A stretch of 64,000 nucleotides of DNA from Paenibacillus sp. MAHUQ-63 (GCF_028765165.1 NZ_JARADB010000003.1:789210-853209), one strand, 5' to 3'. Shown: positions 26,312-34,946, counted from the stretch's first letter. Program-made: numbers and translations. The notes: generated by a model not told the origin, from the letters alone.

Positions 26312-26587
26312 AAGCAAGCGGCCACAGCCCCGCTCGACTCGGACTTCGGCCGTGAGGCTTGGACCCAGGCGTGCGACGGTACGATCCTGAAGCCCGAGCT
26401 GCCATGGGAGGGCGAGTGTATCGAAGCCGCCGCCATGTGCAAGCGGGAAGGCAAGCTGATCATGTTCTATGCCGGGGCCTCTAATAATTGGCCCCAGCAG
26501 ATCGGATGCGCCGTAAGCGATGACGGTATCCGTTGGGAGAGGTTGTTTGGGACGGGTATATCCCTCAGCTTAGAAGGTAATGCGTGA
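26312..26587 (+). pseudogene. 3' fragment of a beta-propeller glycoside hydrolase gene
   Basis: Open frame without a start codon or ribosome site, reading FGREAWTQACDGTILKPELP, then IEAAAMCKREGKLIMFYAGA, NNWPQQIGCAVSDDGIRWERL and ending in a TGA. The pattern of short strands with FYAGA and SDDGIRWE is that of GH43/GH32/GH130-like five-bladed propeller enzymes. Only about 90 residues remain, so this is a truncated relic. It begins 24 bp after the DUF6223-like copy B. Confidence 0.6.
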
Positions 26588-26594
26588 TTGCAGA

Positions 26595-26629
26595 AAGATC
26601 GTCCGGTATTTTTCCGGACGATCTTTTCT
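26595..26629 (+). terminator. terminator, strong hairpin
   Basis: Perfect 12-bp hairpin AAGATCGTCCGG / CCGGACGATCTT with a 7-nt loop and TTTC after it. Confidence 0.8.
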
Positions 26630-26705
26630 AGTCATCTTTTCTGCTTCCTAAGAACCACTTATCCGCCAAATTCACTCCTTTTTGATATTCAACTGTCGTG
26701 TCGCG

Positions 26706-27287
26706 CTAGCTTAACCCAATATCCTCATTCCACAGTCTAATTACTTCTTTTAATTCTAAATTTTCAAAGCTTAATTTATAAATATCTGGTTTCTTTAATT
26801 GATTTAAAAAATCCAAACCATAACTTGAATCATAATAATTCATCATCAAAGTCATGACAAGTCCATGTGTTCCAATAGCTATCTTTTTCCCAGAGTGTTC
26901 TTTCAATATGTTTTTTATCACTGAAATCGATCTATTCTGGCAATCAGAATTAGACTCCCCTCCCGGTAAAGAATAATCAAACTCATAAAATTTCTCTCTA
27001 ATAACTGACATTAACTCACCATTTTCAATCATTTCACCTGCAAAATCCCTTTCCCTGAGATCTTCAAACGTTTTGATGTCTAATTCTAAGTGCTGTGCCA
27101 GTCCCTCAATACTCAGGATTGCTCGGTTATAAGGGCTAGATATAATAACATCTATACCTTCTTCTTTAAGATTTTCTGTAACTTTTTCAACATCGCCTTT
27201 GCCCTTAGTGGTAAGTCCTCTTGTTCTTTCGGTTCCTTCAGTGTATGGTGATTCGGCATGCCTAACCATATAGATGGTGGTCTTCAT
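26706..27287 (-). CDS. histidine phosphatase superfamily protein
   Basis: Protein of 193 residues with the RHAES phosphohistidine motif at about 9-13 (MVRHAES), the second Arg region in SSPYNRAILS and the distal catalytic His in GTHGLVMTL. Such enzymes are phosphatases or phosphoglycerate mutases acting on small metabolites; the substrate is not known. AAGGAGG precedes the ATG. It stands alone. Confidence 0.85.
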   Translation of the reverse strand: MKTTIYMVRHAESPYTEGTERTRGLTTKGKGDVEKVTENLKEEGIDVIISSPYNRAILSIEGLAQHLELDIKTFEDLRERDFAGEMIENGELMSVIREKFYEFDYSLPGGESNSDCQNRSISVIKNILKEHSGKKIAIGTHGLVMTLMMNYYDSSYGLDFLNQLKKPDIYKLSFENLELKEVIRLWNEDIGLS

Positions 27288-27396
27288 ATAATCCTCCTTG
27301 AAATGCTAACTTACGTGTTTCAACTTATTGAACCACATTTTGGTTTTTTATAGTAAGAAAGTTAAGTAAAATTTTCTTTTCGTGAGGAGACCCCCA

Positions 27397-28383
27397 CTAA
27401 ACATAAATCCGGGGTTCGTTGCCAGCCAGAAACTTATACCACCGCTGCCGGAACCTAACCTGCGGACCATCAGCCGGCACATGCGCCTCCATGCGTAACG
27501 CCTCCGGGATTGGCCGAGGATGCTGACTTTCGACAATGTCTCGGTCTTCCTCAAGAACCCTAGAGCTGTATTTGGAAAATAAATAGTTCATCCCCGGCAC
27601 GAACGTTGCAAAATTACGGCCTGCATACCCGTATATGGCGGTTATTTCCTCTTCAATTGGGGTGAACGTGATGTAATTGATGAATTTATTTTTTGCTTCC
27701 TGGATCGGGGTCAGAATCCATTGCTGGGGGAAGCGATATTTCAACTGAGCCCCTCCATTGCTGACAAGGATGTCGTCCCCTTCAGTTTCGAACGAAATAC
27801 GGATTTCCACGGAAGAGTTTTTGCCAATCGTCTTGCGGTGAACGATGGGAACATGGGCTACGTCGATGACGCTTTCGATCACTCTCGTCAAATGCGCATT
27901 CCATTTAGCGTCGTATGCGGCCCATTTAAACGTGGGGTCATTCAGTTCGGCGAACAACTGGGGCTCCAACAGCAGCTCCTGAGACTTATCCCCTTTTGCT
28001 TGCGGGTACACCCATAGCAGTCCTGCCCGTTCTATGGCGGGGTATACAACCGTATGGGCGAATTCCGGAATCGCCCGCCCCGGGTGAGCCGGAATATCGA
28101 TACAACGCCCGTCGGCATCGAATGTCCAAGCGTGGTAAGCACACCTCAACTGCCCTCCGCGACAGGATCCAAGGGATAAATCCGCCCCTCGGTGCGGGCA
28201 ATAGGCATGTATCGCTTGCAATGCTCCAGCACTGTCTCGATACAACACGACATCCTTACCTAGAAGCCTACGCTTTATCGGCTTCGAACTCAGCTCCTTC
28301 GACCAACCGACAGCATACCAAGCTAGAGGAAACACGCGCTGATCACTTTCTTTAATTTCCCGATACAATATCGTATCAGACAT
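27397..28383 (-). CDS. Rieske non-heme iron oxygenase, stand-alone
   Basis: Protein of 328 residues. The Rieske [2Fe-2S] motif is CPHRG (Cys62, His64) with CAYHAW (Cys81, His84). The catalytic iron site is ESVIDVAHVPIVH with Asp174, His177 and His182. It resembles the phthalate-oxygenase/N- or O-demethylase type (large subunit only). No reductase or ferredoxin gene is adjacent, so electrons must come from elsewhere. AGGAGG precedes the ATG. The substrate is unknown. A second, different Rieske oxygenase lies at 47032-48027. Confidence 0.85.
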   Translation of the reverse strand: MSDTILYREIKESDQRVFPLAWYAVGWSKELSSKPIKRRLLGKDVVLYRDSAGALQAIHAYCPHRGADLSLGSCRGGQLRCAYHAWTFDADGRCIDIPAHPGRAIPEFAHTVVYPAIERAGLLWVYPQAKGDKSQELLLEPQLFAELNDPTFKWAAYDAKWNAHLTRVIESVIDVAHVPIVHRKTIGKNSSVEIRISFETEGDDILVSNGGAQLKYRFPQQWILTPIQEAKNKFINYITFTPIEEEITAIYGYAGRNFATFVPGMNYLFSKYSSRVLEEDRDIVESQHPRPIPEALRMEAHVPADGPQVRFRQRWYKFLAGNEPRIYV

Positions 28384-28810
28384 GAGATTGTAGCCCTCCT
28401 ATGTGTTAGCATACCATCAGTTCTACTTTATAGGCAGTTGGAGCATCATTTCGGGCATCTTCATTTAAGCATTAAGCTTATAGATGGTCCAGGCTAAAAG
28501 AGTGGCAAAGCAAGACCAAAGTAAATACGGAACCAGCAGCTAAGCTGCAAATTTAGAATAAGGAACACTCCAAAAATAAGTTCGTCCATTTGATTATTAT
28601 TATTAAGTTACAACCAAAGGTATTACTATTCGGCCCATCCTAACAATCCTAAAACTCTTTCGTTCAATCCATTGTCAACTAAGGTTCAGTCCTCCAGCTG
28701 GACTTCCTGGCAGCAGATAATGTGTTTTCATTAATGTTAATGAACATTTCAGTAGGACAATCTTTAGCTTTACATTATTGATTTAGTTTACAATTAAGCC
28801 CCATAGAATT
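28384..28810. other. intergenic stretch with no recognised feature
   Basis: 427 bp between the Rieske gene and hisS. AT-rich; I see no gene with a ribosome site and no copy of the dispersed repeat. Confidence 0.5.
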
Positions 28811-30100
28811 TTAATCCACAATCGTGATACTTGAGGAGATTAAGTCAATGACCTCCTGAATACTCAGCAATATTTCCTTCTGTTCGTCCATGTCCTTCAA
28901 ACAAAGTTTCCCAAGTTTTTCTTCATTTTCACCTATCAGAATCACATATCGAATCCCCTTAGAAGAGGCTGCTGCAAGTGATTTTCTTAACTTTCTTCCA
29001 CTTGTGTCTATACTTGTACGCAAACCATTTGCTCGCAATTTAGCAGCTGTTTTAAGCACTTCTGGAACCGTTTCCCCAATAGGAATTACTAAGACTAAAG
29101 GGACTGGTAGTTGAACTGGGCGATTCTTAAGCATCTCCATGATTGATTCCATTCCAAAAGAAATGCCTACTGTTGGATATTGAATATCGTCCCTACCGAT
29201 TAACTGTCCAATAATGGCATCATAACGGCCACCACCGCCTAAGCTTGAAGTAAAAGAGCCAGAAGCGTCGAAGATCTCATAAACAGTTCCTGTATAAAAA
29301 GATAATCCACGAGATAGATAGGGATCAAACTTGCATATTTGCTCTAACCCCAAATTCTGGATGATATTCTGCAGATACTGGACTTCTAGTGACCCGGGGG
29401 TTTCTTGGATTCCATATTTATATGACACCATCTCAAAAGTTGGATTGCCTAATTCGATTAATCCTTTTATTGCATTGATTACTTGGGAATCTAAACCTTT
29501 GCTAACAAGCTCATTTATTACCCCGACATTCCCAACTTTTTCAATTTTATCGAGTGTCAACATAACAGATTGCTTTTCACTGGAAGGGACACCAATTGAT
29601 TCAAGAACTTCACTCAAAAAACGTCTATTGTTCCACTTGAGAGTAATCGGTATCTCCAACCTTTTGAAAACCTCAACTGCTAACTGCATTAACTCAGCTT
29701 CTGCCTCAGGTCCTGCAATTCCAACTACATCAACATCACACTGCAAAAATTCACGTAAACGACCTCTCTTAACAGGTCCATCTCGAAATACCTTACCAAT
29801 TTCGTACCTCTTATAAGGAAGCTCAATACCTGGATTTAATGCGATCACTTTTGCAAAAGGAATAGTGAGGTCATATCGAAGTCCAAGATTTCGCATACCT
29901 TGATCTGTTATTTGGTACATTTCCTTTAGTATTTCATCGCCGCCTGAATACTTCGATGCCAAAAGATCGAGCTCGTTTAGTATAGTGGAATCCATCCCAT
30001 CAAAATCATACAGTTCAAACACTTCTTGAAGTGTGGATTGAACTTTTTTTCTAAGCGATTGTTCCTTTCCAAAAAAATCATAGGTACCTTTTACATTTTG
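28811..30100 (-). CDS. hisS: histidyl-tRNA synthetase, divergent second form
   Basis: Class II synthetase of about 429 residues. The start VQNVKGTYDFFGKEQ matches HisRS motif 1 entry. Motif 2 reads RYEIGKVFRDGPVKRGRLREFLQCDVD, closer to eukaryotic/archaeal HisRS (human RYREFYQCDFD) than to ordinary bacterial enzymes. The histidine motif is LSRGLSFYTGTVYEI. Motif 3 is GISFGMESIMEML, with Ser where the class II Arg usually stands. It would charge tRNA-His, or be a HisRS-like paralogue. The start is GTG at 30100 after AAAGGA. It is preceded by a His-codon leader peptide and terminator. Confidence 0.85.
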   Translation of the reverse strand, partial: QNVKGTYDFFGKEQSLRKKVQSTLQEVFELYDFDGMDSTILNELDLLASKYSGGDEILKEMYQITDQGMRNLGLRYDLTIPFAKVIALNPGIELPYKRYEIGKVFRDGPVKRGRLREFLQCDVDVVGIAGPEAEAELMQLAVEVFKRLEIPITLKWNNRRFLSEVLESIGVPSSEKQSVMLTLDKIEKVGNVGVINELVSKGLDSQVINAIKGLIELGNPTFEMVSYKYGIQETPGSLEVQYLQNIIQNLGLEQICKFDPYLSRGLSFYTGTVYEIFDASGSFTSSLGGGGRYDAIIGQLIGRDDIQYPTVGISFGMESIMEMLKNRPVQLPVPLVLVIPIGETVPEVLKTAAKLRANGLRTSIDTSGRKLRKSLAAASSKGIRYVILIGENEEKLGKLCLKDMDEQKEILLSIQEVIDLISSSITIVD

Positions 30101-30134
30101 CACAAGAATCAATCCTTTCAATTTTTTGATAAAA

Positions 30135-30168
30135 TAAAAAACGCGCAGGACCTCATGGTCCTGCGCGC
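30135..30168 (-). terminator. attenuator terminator before hisS
   Basis: Minus-strand 11-bp perfect hairpin CGCGCAGGACC / GGTCCTGCGCG with a 4-nt loop, followed by six T (complement of 30136-30141). It lies 34 bp before the hisS start. Confidence 0.88.
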
Positions 30169-30177
30169 TCGATATGC

Positions 30178-30244
30178 CGCAGGGAGGCCAACGCGAAAAG
30201 CGTTAGCCCACCCTGGATTTTTTACAGGTGTGCTAACGCCTTTT
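30178..30244 (-). promoter_or_regulatory. alternative hairpins of the hisS attenuator
   Basis: Segments on the minus strand: A (30244-30225, AAAAGGCGTTAGC onward, overlapping the leader stop), B (30214-30200, AGGGTGGGCTAACGC) and C (30194-30178, GCGTTGGCCTCCCTGCG). A pairs with B over GCGTTAGC/GCTAACGC. B pairs with C over about 14 bp. The end of C (CCTGCG) can pair with CGCAGG in the terminator's 5' arm. A ribosome stalled on the His codons favours A:B and C:D (read-through); a ribosome at the stop covers A and favours B:C plus the terminator. Confidence 0.7.
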
Positions 30245-30280
30245 GTGATGATGAAGTTGATTCAACATGATTCTTTTCAT
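30233..30280 (-). CDS. His-rich leader peptide MKRIMLNQLHHHKRR
   Basis: Fifteen codons with three consecutive His codons (CAT CAT CAC) at positions 10-12, ATG start with AAAGGAG about 10 nt upstream, TAG stop. It lies just downstream of a strong promoter and just before mutually exclusive hairpins and a terminator ahead of hisS. This is the layout of his-operon attenuation in enterobacteria, which is unexpected in Bacillota, where T-boxes normally do this job. Confidence 0.8.
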   Translation of the reverse strand: MKRIMLNQLHHHKRR

Positions 30281-30314
30281 GAGGCTCAATCTCCTTTGAC
30301 ACTTGAATACAACG

Positions 30315-30343
30315 ATTATAACGGATCACACCAACCCATGCAA
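30315..30343 (-). promoter_or_regulatory. sigma-A promoter of the hisS leader
   Basis: Minus strand: TTGCAT (30343-30338), 17-bp spacer, TATAAT (30320-30315). Perfect -10 and near-consensus -35. Transcription should start near 30308, about 28 nt before the leader ATG. Confidence 0.8.
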
Positions 30344-30354
30344 GATTGATTCGG

Positions 30355-30420
30355 TGTGTCTGTCGCGGCCAGCTGGCTGTCCCTTGTTTTTGCATTATCG
30401 TTCCTCGCTAGCGGAGCAAA
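30355..30420 (+). repeat. dispersed hairpin repeat, copy 3 (partial)
   Basis: Only the right part is recognisable: CTGTCCCTTGTTTTTGCA then ATTATCGTTCCTCGCTAGCG. It matches copies 2 and 4. Confidence 0.6.
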
Positions 30421-30450
30421 GAGGCAGACGCCGTGTCGGCACTGCCTCTT
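30418..30450 (-). terminator. terminator after the DinB gene
   Basis: Minus-strand hairpin AAGAGGCAG / CTGCCTCTTT, with an inner GCCG/CGGC stem. Confidence 0.65.
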
Positions 30451-30462
30451 CAATATATTTCA

Positions 30463-30969
30463 TTAATTGTTCGCGCGGGCTGCGCGCATGGCCGCGGTTT
30501 CCTCTTCGTTCGGTCCGTAGATGCCCGGAGCCGCAAGTCCCGCTTGACGCATCAGAATCGTCATCTGACCACGGTGATGGATTTGATGGCGGATCAATAT
30601 TTGCAGCACACCGCCGTATGTCGTCTCGATAAAGCCGAACAGGACCAACTTCTCCAGCAGCTTGGCGTCCGTCCATTGCTCCTTCAACGCCGACGAGACT
30701 ATGTCATAAACCTTGCGATAAGTCTTGGTGATTTCGGCTGCGGAAGCTGGCTGCTTCGAAAGGTCCGGACCTTCCATCTGCAGACTTGCCGCTCTCAGAA
30801 AAGCGCCGTAGCTGCCCACCAGATGCCAGGCCAGTTCGCCTAACGTCCGTGGCTGAGCCTCCGAAACGGCTTGCATCAGCGAATCGTCCGTCAGCTTGTC
30901 CAATACTTTCAATGTCAGCTCTGCCTCTTGCCTACTATCTTCTAGAAATGCATTTACGCTCGTGTACAT
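30463..30969 (-). CDS. DinB-family (DinB/YfiT-like) protein
   Basis: Four-helix-bundle protein of about 168 residues. His residues at the expected metal positions lie in AWHLVGSYG (about 47-55) and in LIRHQIHHRGQMTILMRQAG, the DinB signature. Such proteins are metal-dependent thiol transferases or nucleases of mostly unknown substrate. Of three tandem ATGs, the third is 8 nt from GGAG and is chosen. Confidence 0.82.
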   Translation of the reverse strand: MYTSVNAFLEDSRQEAELTLKVLDKLTDDSLMQAVSEAQPRTLGELAWHLVGSYGAFLRAASLQMEGPDLSKQPASAAEITKTYRKVYDIVSSALKEQWTDAKLLEKLVLFGFIETTYGGVLQILIRHQIHHRGQMTILMRQAGLAAPGIYGPNEEETAAMRAARANN

Positions 30970-31224
30970 CATCATCTCTCCTCATAGAGTTGGATTAAAA
31001 TACGCTGCCGACGACAACCTTCATAGCTCGCCTTGAGGAAACGCATCTACCTGCAATCGATATGCATTGCAAGGTGGTCTCAGGAAATATCTTACATCAC
31101 AACAGATACAAACGCCATTAAAAATTCATCGCCGATATATGCTTCGTCCTCTCCCCCTGTTCGTCTGATTGCTTAAAGTTGATACAAGAGCGTCTTCTCC
31201 TTGATGGTGCGGGTTTCTAACTGA

Positions 31225-31270
31225 ATTTAACGGCAAGTTTTTAAGGCCACTCCTTGCGGAATGGCCCTTA
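31225..31270. other. hairpin in an intergenic stretch
   Basis: The stretch 30976-31311 has no gene. It holds an imperfect hairpin AAGGCCACTCC / GGAATGGCCCTT with a TTGC loop near 31242-31268, possibly ending transcripts of the YCII gene. There is no clear T-run after it on the minus strand. Confidence 0.45.
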
Positions 31271-31311
31271 CTTTCATACAGTGAACGATCTTTTCCATAA
31301 AACAGTTGAGT

Positions 31312-31686
31312 CTAATCTCTCGAATCAAAATAGTGAATCGGACGGATCTCAATCCCCCATCCAAATTGCTCGCCCGAAGTCACTTGCACGGCTGGGTGTA
31401 AGGAAGCAATCTGAATCGCTTCCTCTATGTCCCGTGCTTCTATGAGAAAAGCACTGCCAATCATCTCCTTCGTTTCGATAAAGGGACCGTCCATAACCAT
31501 CACTTTCCCATTCGCCCGCCGCAAGCATTTCGCTTCGGGTGCGAGACCTGCATCGATAATCACTTGCCCGCTCTTGTATAAATTCTTCAGGTGGGGCGGA
31601 CATTCGTTCATTATAGCGTCAATCTCATCCTTTGGTCGGGCATCCATTTTATCTGAATCCAAGTAACCCAAACACAGAAATTTCAT
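31312..31686 (-). CDS. YCII-related (DGPF) domain protein
   Basis: Protein of 124 residues starting MKFLCLGYLD. It carries VMVMDGPFIETKEMIGSAFLIEARDIEEAI, the DGPF/YCII signature with the conserved GPF and a helix after it, typical of a dimeric ferredoxin-like fold. Function is unknown; these genes often accompany ECF sigma factors, but none is nearby. The second of two close ATGs is 8 nt after GGAG and is used. Confidence 0.82.
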   Translation of the reverse strand: MKFLCLGYLDSDKMDARPKDEIDAIMNECPPHLKNLYKSGQVIIDAGLAPEAKCLRRANGKVMVMDGPFIETKEMIGSAFLIEARDIEEAIQIASLHPAVQVTSGEQFGWGIEIRPIHYFDSRD

Positions 31687-31719
31687 TTTCATTTCTCCTC
31701 TATCGTGAGTTTGGAGCAT

Positions 31720-32091
31720 TCATTCTCGCTTCTATTTAATCGACGAACTGTATACAAGTAAATCGACATACCCTTAAAAGTATTTTATAAAAATCATCGA
31801 AGGCTTCTTTATCTTTACATAGATTGATCTGTGCAATGGCACGCAAATTGGAACATCCGAAATAGAACATGTCTTGCCGATCAGAAATGCATTTTCGAAA
31901 TAACCATCAATTTTTACTATCAAATTTATCACCGCTAGTTTAATGAGTTATTTGTTTTTTAACAAAGCAGTTAAGTCAATTTCTTTCCCAGAATCTGCAG
32001 AGGTAGAATTCTTAGCTTTTCCATATTCAAAATGTTACGGCGATCTGCTCCTTGGTAATTATGCTAACGTTTCCCGATAGATTAACAATAA
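31720..32091. other. intergenic stretch with no recognised feature
   Basis: About 370 bp, AT-rich, no frame with a ribosome site and no repeat copy that I can see. Confidence 0.5.
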
Positions 32092-32334
32092 CTACTCTTC
32101 ACTAGACTTTTTGTTTTGTCTATACCGCACTATCGCCAGTGGTAAATTTGCCACTCCAAGGATGAAACAAGATACAATAGGTATTAACTGAGGTATAGTG
32201 GGATAATTCGGTTTTCCATCTCCTACAGGTCCTATTTTTGGTTGATGGGCATCCCACAAACCATATAAAAGCCCTACCACGGGTATCAAAATACAAATTA
32301 CACTGGTAATCATGTGAAACACATACTTGTTCAA
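32092..32334 (-). CDS. small membrane protein of unknown function
   Basis: Protein of 80 residues with two predicted helices (about 8-26 and 48-68) and a basic C terminus. The start is TTG, with GGAGGGGG about 6 nt upstream. Not recognised; no motif. Confidence 0.55.
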   Translation of the reverse strand: MNKYVFHMITSVICILIPVVGLLYGLWDAHQPKIGPVGDGKPNYPTIPQLIPIVSCFILGVANLPLAIVRYRQNKKSSEE

Positions 32335-32408
32335 TTATTCCCCCTCCATCCGATGTCGCTTGAGTACATCTCCTAATCTATACGTTTCCTCAAATAGGGA
32401 GTTACGTT

Positions 32409-32501
32409 AATCTGCCCGTTACTTCAATGAAACAAGGGACAGCTACCTGTCGCGGCGATCTGTCCCTTGTTTTTGCACTATCGTTCTCCGTTTCTTCAAT
32501 G
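32409..32501 (+). repeat. dispersed hairpin repeat, copy 4
   Basis: 5' box AATCTGCCCGTTACTTCAAT; hairpin ACAAGGGACAG/CTGTCCCTTGT; 3' box CTATCGTTCTCCGTTTCTTC. Confidence 0.85.
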
Positions 32502-32519
32502 AATCCCGAACATTGTTTC

Positions 32520-32684
32520 CTAATTTTTCTCTAATATAACAAGTGAATAAACTGTTGCACCCATCTCACCACCTGACATAGCACTCTGAGATACAACCTT
32601 CCATCCCTCTTGTAAAAGCTGATTTAAATCACTTAAGTTATTCTTTTTATCGTTATAATAATGAACTACAATTGCCTTTTGCAT
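32520..32684 (-). CDS. small DUF4177-like protein
   Basis: Protein of 54 residues, MQKAIVVHYYNDKKNN start, then LNQLLQEGWKVVSQSA and YSLVILEKN. The pattern of a strand, then LNxLxxEGWxVV, then a final strand matches DUF4177-type small proteins. AGGAGG-type site (GGAGGTG) before the ATG. Function unknown. Confidence 0.6.
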   Translation of the reverse strand: MQKAIVVHYYNDKKNNLSDLNQLLQEGWKVVSQSAMSGGEMGATVYSLVILEKN

Positions 32685-32728
32685 GAATACACCTCCAGAA
32701 CACCATCGTACCATACATATTATTCCAT

Positions 32729-32770
32729 CAACCTGCCCGTTAGCATGGAAACGGCAGCCGATCGTAGCTC
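32729..32770 (+). repeat. dispersed hairpin repeat, copy 5 (left part only)
   Basis: CAACCTGCCCGTTAGCATGG followed by CGGCAGCCG; the right half is not recognisable before the acyl-CoA dehydrogenase gene end. Confidence 0.6.
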
Positions 32771-32850
32771 TGATTCCTTGGAATGCCTCGACGATTTGGC
32801 AATGGCGTGGAAGAAAGATGGCTTCATTTACATCCCCTCACCACCGGCTT

Positions 32851-34044
32851 TTATGTATTCGTAAGTTTCACTTCATCCAAAGCTCTCTGCGCCAATCCGT
32901 TAACCACGATGTCGTCCATCGGCGGATTATGCAGTCCTGCCCGCACGTCGCGGTACATCCGCTCCAATGGTAAACTGCGTGACAAACTCGCAGCACCGAC
33001 GATACGCATCGCTGTATCTACAATCGAGATAGCTTGATTCGTGGCCACATGTTTGGCCAAGCCCAGCTCCGGCTTTAGCGCTTTGCGCTGCTTAGGTTCC
33101 CGGTCCCAGCGATCGGCAACCGAGTAAAGCACCATGCGAGCCGTTACAAGCGCGATTTCCATTTCGCCAATTTGACGCCGAATATTCGGTAATTCAGCTA
33201 TCGGTGTGGTCAAGCTGTTCGGTCGATACTGCTGCGCGAAGTTAATCGCAAAGCTTCTAGCCGCATGTGCAATCCCGATATAACAAGCGGGAATATGCAA
33301 TAGCCAGCCACCGTCGTCCGGTCTGCGCTCCTCGCGTGGTGCTCCCGAACGATGAACAAGCTGATCGTCTGGCACGAATACGTCTTCAAGCACCACATCG
33401 TGGCTCCCCGTAGCGCGCATACCAAGTGTGTTCCATGTTTCTTCTACACGTACGCCAGATCCGTAACGCACAAAAAACTCCCCGGTTTCCTCCGTGCCCT
33501 CAATCGCCGCCGAAACAGTAAAACATGTGAGTATCGGACTCAGCGTACTGTAGGTTTTGCGTCCACTCAGCAGCCATCCGCCCTCGGTGGCAACAGCCTT
33601 CGTTTCCGGTCTTCCCCCTCGACTCGGACTCCCTGTTGCCCGTTCCGTCGCCAAATGATTAATTAATGCACCTGTTTCTACCGATTCTCGGCAAAAACGT
33701 GCGTACAACGTTTCCGGCCAAGCATTCGTAAAGCGTAGCTGATGCAGCAAACCAACGTGCCAGCCCACCGCAAGCGTTGTTGAACCATCGCCTCGCGCGA
33801 GTCGTTCCTGGGCAAGTACCAATTCGTACAGCGACGCTTCCTCTCCGCCGTAAGCTCGCGGCACTGTCAACTGCAAGTAGCCTGCTTCACGAAGATCCGC
33901 GAAATTGGCGAACGGAAAGCTTCCCTCTGCATCATGATGTGCCGAACGACTCGCGAAGCGAGCGGCTAATCGATCAGAACGTTGCGCAATTTCCGCCTCT
34001 CGTTCATTACGAATATATATATCAGTTCCTATGCTTCCAGTCAT
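32851..34044 (-). CDS. acyl-CoA dehydrogenase family flavoprotein
   Basis: Protein of 397 residues with the three-part acyl-CoA dehydrogenase fold: N-terminal helices ending in YLQLTVPRAYGGEEASL, a central barrel with GWLLSGRKTYST and TWNTLGMRATGSHDVVLEDVFVP, and a C-terminal helical domain. No catalytic Glu in the usual place is evident by eye, and the sequence resembles the SfnB/DszC-type flavin monooxygenase branch as much as true dehydrogenases. GAGGAGAG precedes the ATG. A single gene. Confidence 0.8.
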   Translation of the reverse strand: MTGSIGTDIYIRNEREAEIAQRSDRLAARFASRSAHHDAEGSFPFANFADLREAGYLQLTVPRAYGGEEASLYELVLAQERLARGDGSTTLAVGWHVGLLHQLRFTNAWPETLYARFCRESVETGALINHLATERATGSPSRGGRPETKAVATEGGWLLSGRKTYSTLSPILTCFTVSAAIEGTEETGEFFVRYGSGVRVEETWNTLGMRATGSHDVVLEDVFVPDDQLVHRSGAPREERRPDDGGWLLHIPACYIGIAHAARSFAINFAQQYRPNSLTTPIAELPNIRRQIGEMEIALVTARMVLYSVADRWDREPKQRKALKPELGLAKHVATNQAISIVDTAMRIVGAASLSRSLPLERMYRDVRAGLHNPPMDDIVVNGLAQRALDEVKLTNT

Positions 34045-34251
34045 TTCTCTCTCTCCTCTGCTTGTAAATTAAGTCCCTTAATTTCGACTTTTGAGATCAA
34101 AGGTATTTTATTGAAATCCTCAAACGTCTTTATCTCGTAAGTTATCTTCAAATATTTCGCATCCTATGAGTTCTTGTTCTGTGAAATTCTGTCTTCTAGC
34201 GGTAGTTGTTCTCCATAATTTTAACACAGATATTGATTGATATTATTGAAG

Positions 34252-34323
34252 AAATCTGCCCGCTAACGTAACGAAGCTGCCGATAGTGCCGGCAGCTTCA
34301 ACTATAGTTCCCAGTTAGCTAAA
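34252..34323 (+). repeat. dispersed hairpin repeat, copy 6
   Basis: 5' box AAATCTGCCCGCTAACGTAA; perfect hairpin GAAGCTGCCG/CGGCAGCTTC; 3' box CTATAGTTCCCAGTTAGCTA. Downstream of the GNAT gene. Confidence 0.82.
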
Positions 34324-34385
34324 CATTCAATTTTTCGAGAAAGGAAAGCACGCTATCTTTCGTAGTTTCTTCCAGAATGGTTTTC

Positions 34386-34946
34386 CTATATGCATTGTTG
34401 TTTGGAACCACTAGATAGTTTTAAGTATTCATGCTTCAAAATACTCATCATTATACGATCGACATATTGACCATTTTTATAGACTTCGTCTCTTAGTATG
34501 CCATCCTTATTGAAACCAGCCTTTTCATAACTCCGAATAGCACCAGGATTATCAGCATCTACCGTCAAATACACTTTATGAAGGTTTAAACGCTCGAATG
34601 CAAAATCCAGGACAACACCTGTCACTTCTGTAGCATAACCTTGCCCCCATACCATTTTGTCCCCAATCCAAATACCAAATTCAGCATGCTTGGACCAAGG
34701 GTGGATATTAAACAATTGGGTATTGCCAATCGGGATGCCGTCTTCTTTTATTATGGTAAAATAGACAGATGATAGATCTGTTTGCGCGTACTTCCGTGTA
34801 CGTTCTCTGACCACTTCCGGTGTTAGGGGCATACCACTTCCTGATGGTAACGTTCGGTTAACTACAGGATCGGACAGCCATTCATATCGCTTTTCCCAAT
34901 CTTCTTCAACAACACGCCTTAATGTTACTCGTTGTCCGTATAGCAT
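34386..34946 (-). CDS. GNAT N-acetyltransferase, RimJ/RimL type
   Basis: Protein of 186 residues. YGQRVTLRRVVEEDWEKRYEWLSD start and WGQGYATEVTGVVLDFAFE (acetyl-CoA loop, QGYATE) with LNLHKVYLTVDADNPGAIRSYEKAGF are characteristic of the RimJ/RimL/SpeG-like branch that acetylates N termini or small amines. GGGG before the ATG. Single gene; substrate unknown. Confidence 0.85.
   Translation of the reverse strand: MLYGQRVTLRRVVEEDWEKRYEWLSDPVVNRTLPSGSGMPLTPEVVRERTRKYAQTDLSSVYFTIIKEDGIPIGNTQLFNIHPWSKHAEFGIWIGDKMVWGQGYATEVTGVVLDFAFERLNLHKVYLTVDADNPGAIRSYEKAGFNKDGILRDEVYKNGQYVDRIMMSILKHEYLKLSSGSKQQCI

Noticed and set aside
30178..30330. T-box riboswitch before hisS, suggested by AGGGTGGG
   Set aside because: TGGG would fit the tRNA-His discriminator base, but the rest of the T-box bulge (NACC) is absent, the 3' strand is interrupted, and no stem I with conserved motifs is seen. 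The His-codon leader and A/B/C pairings explain the region better.
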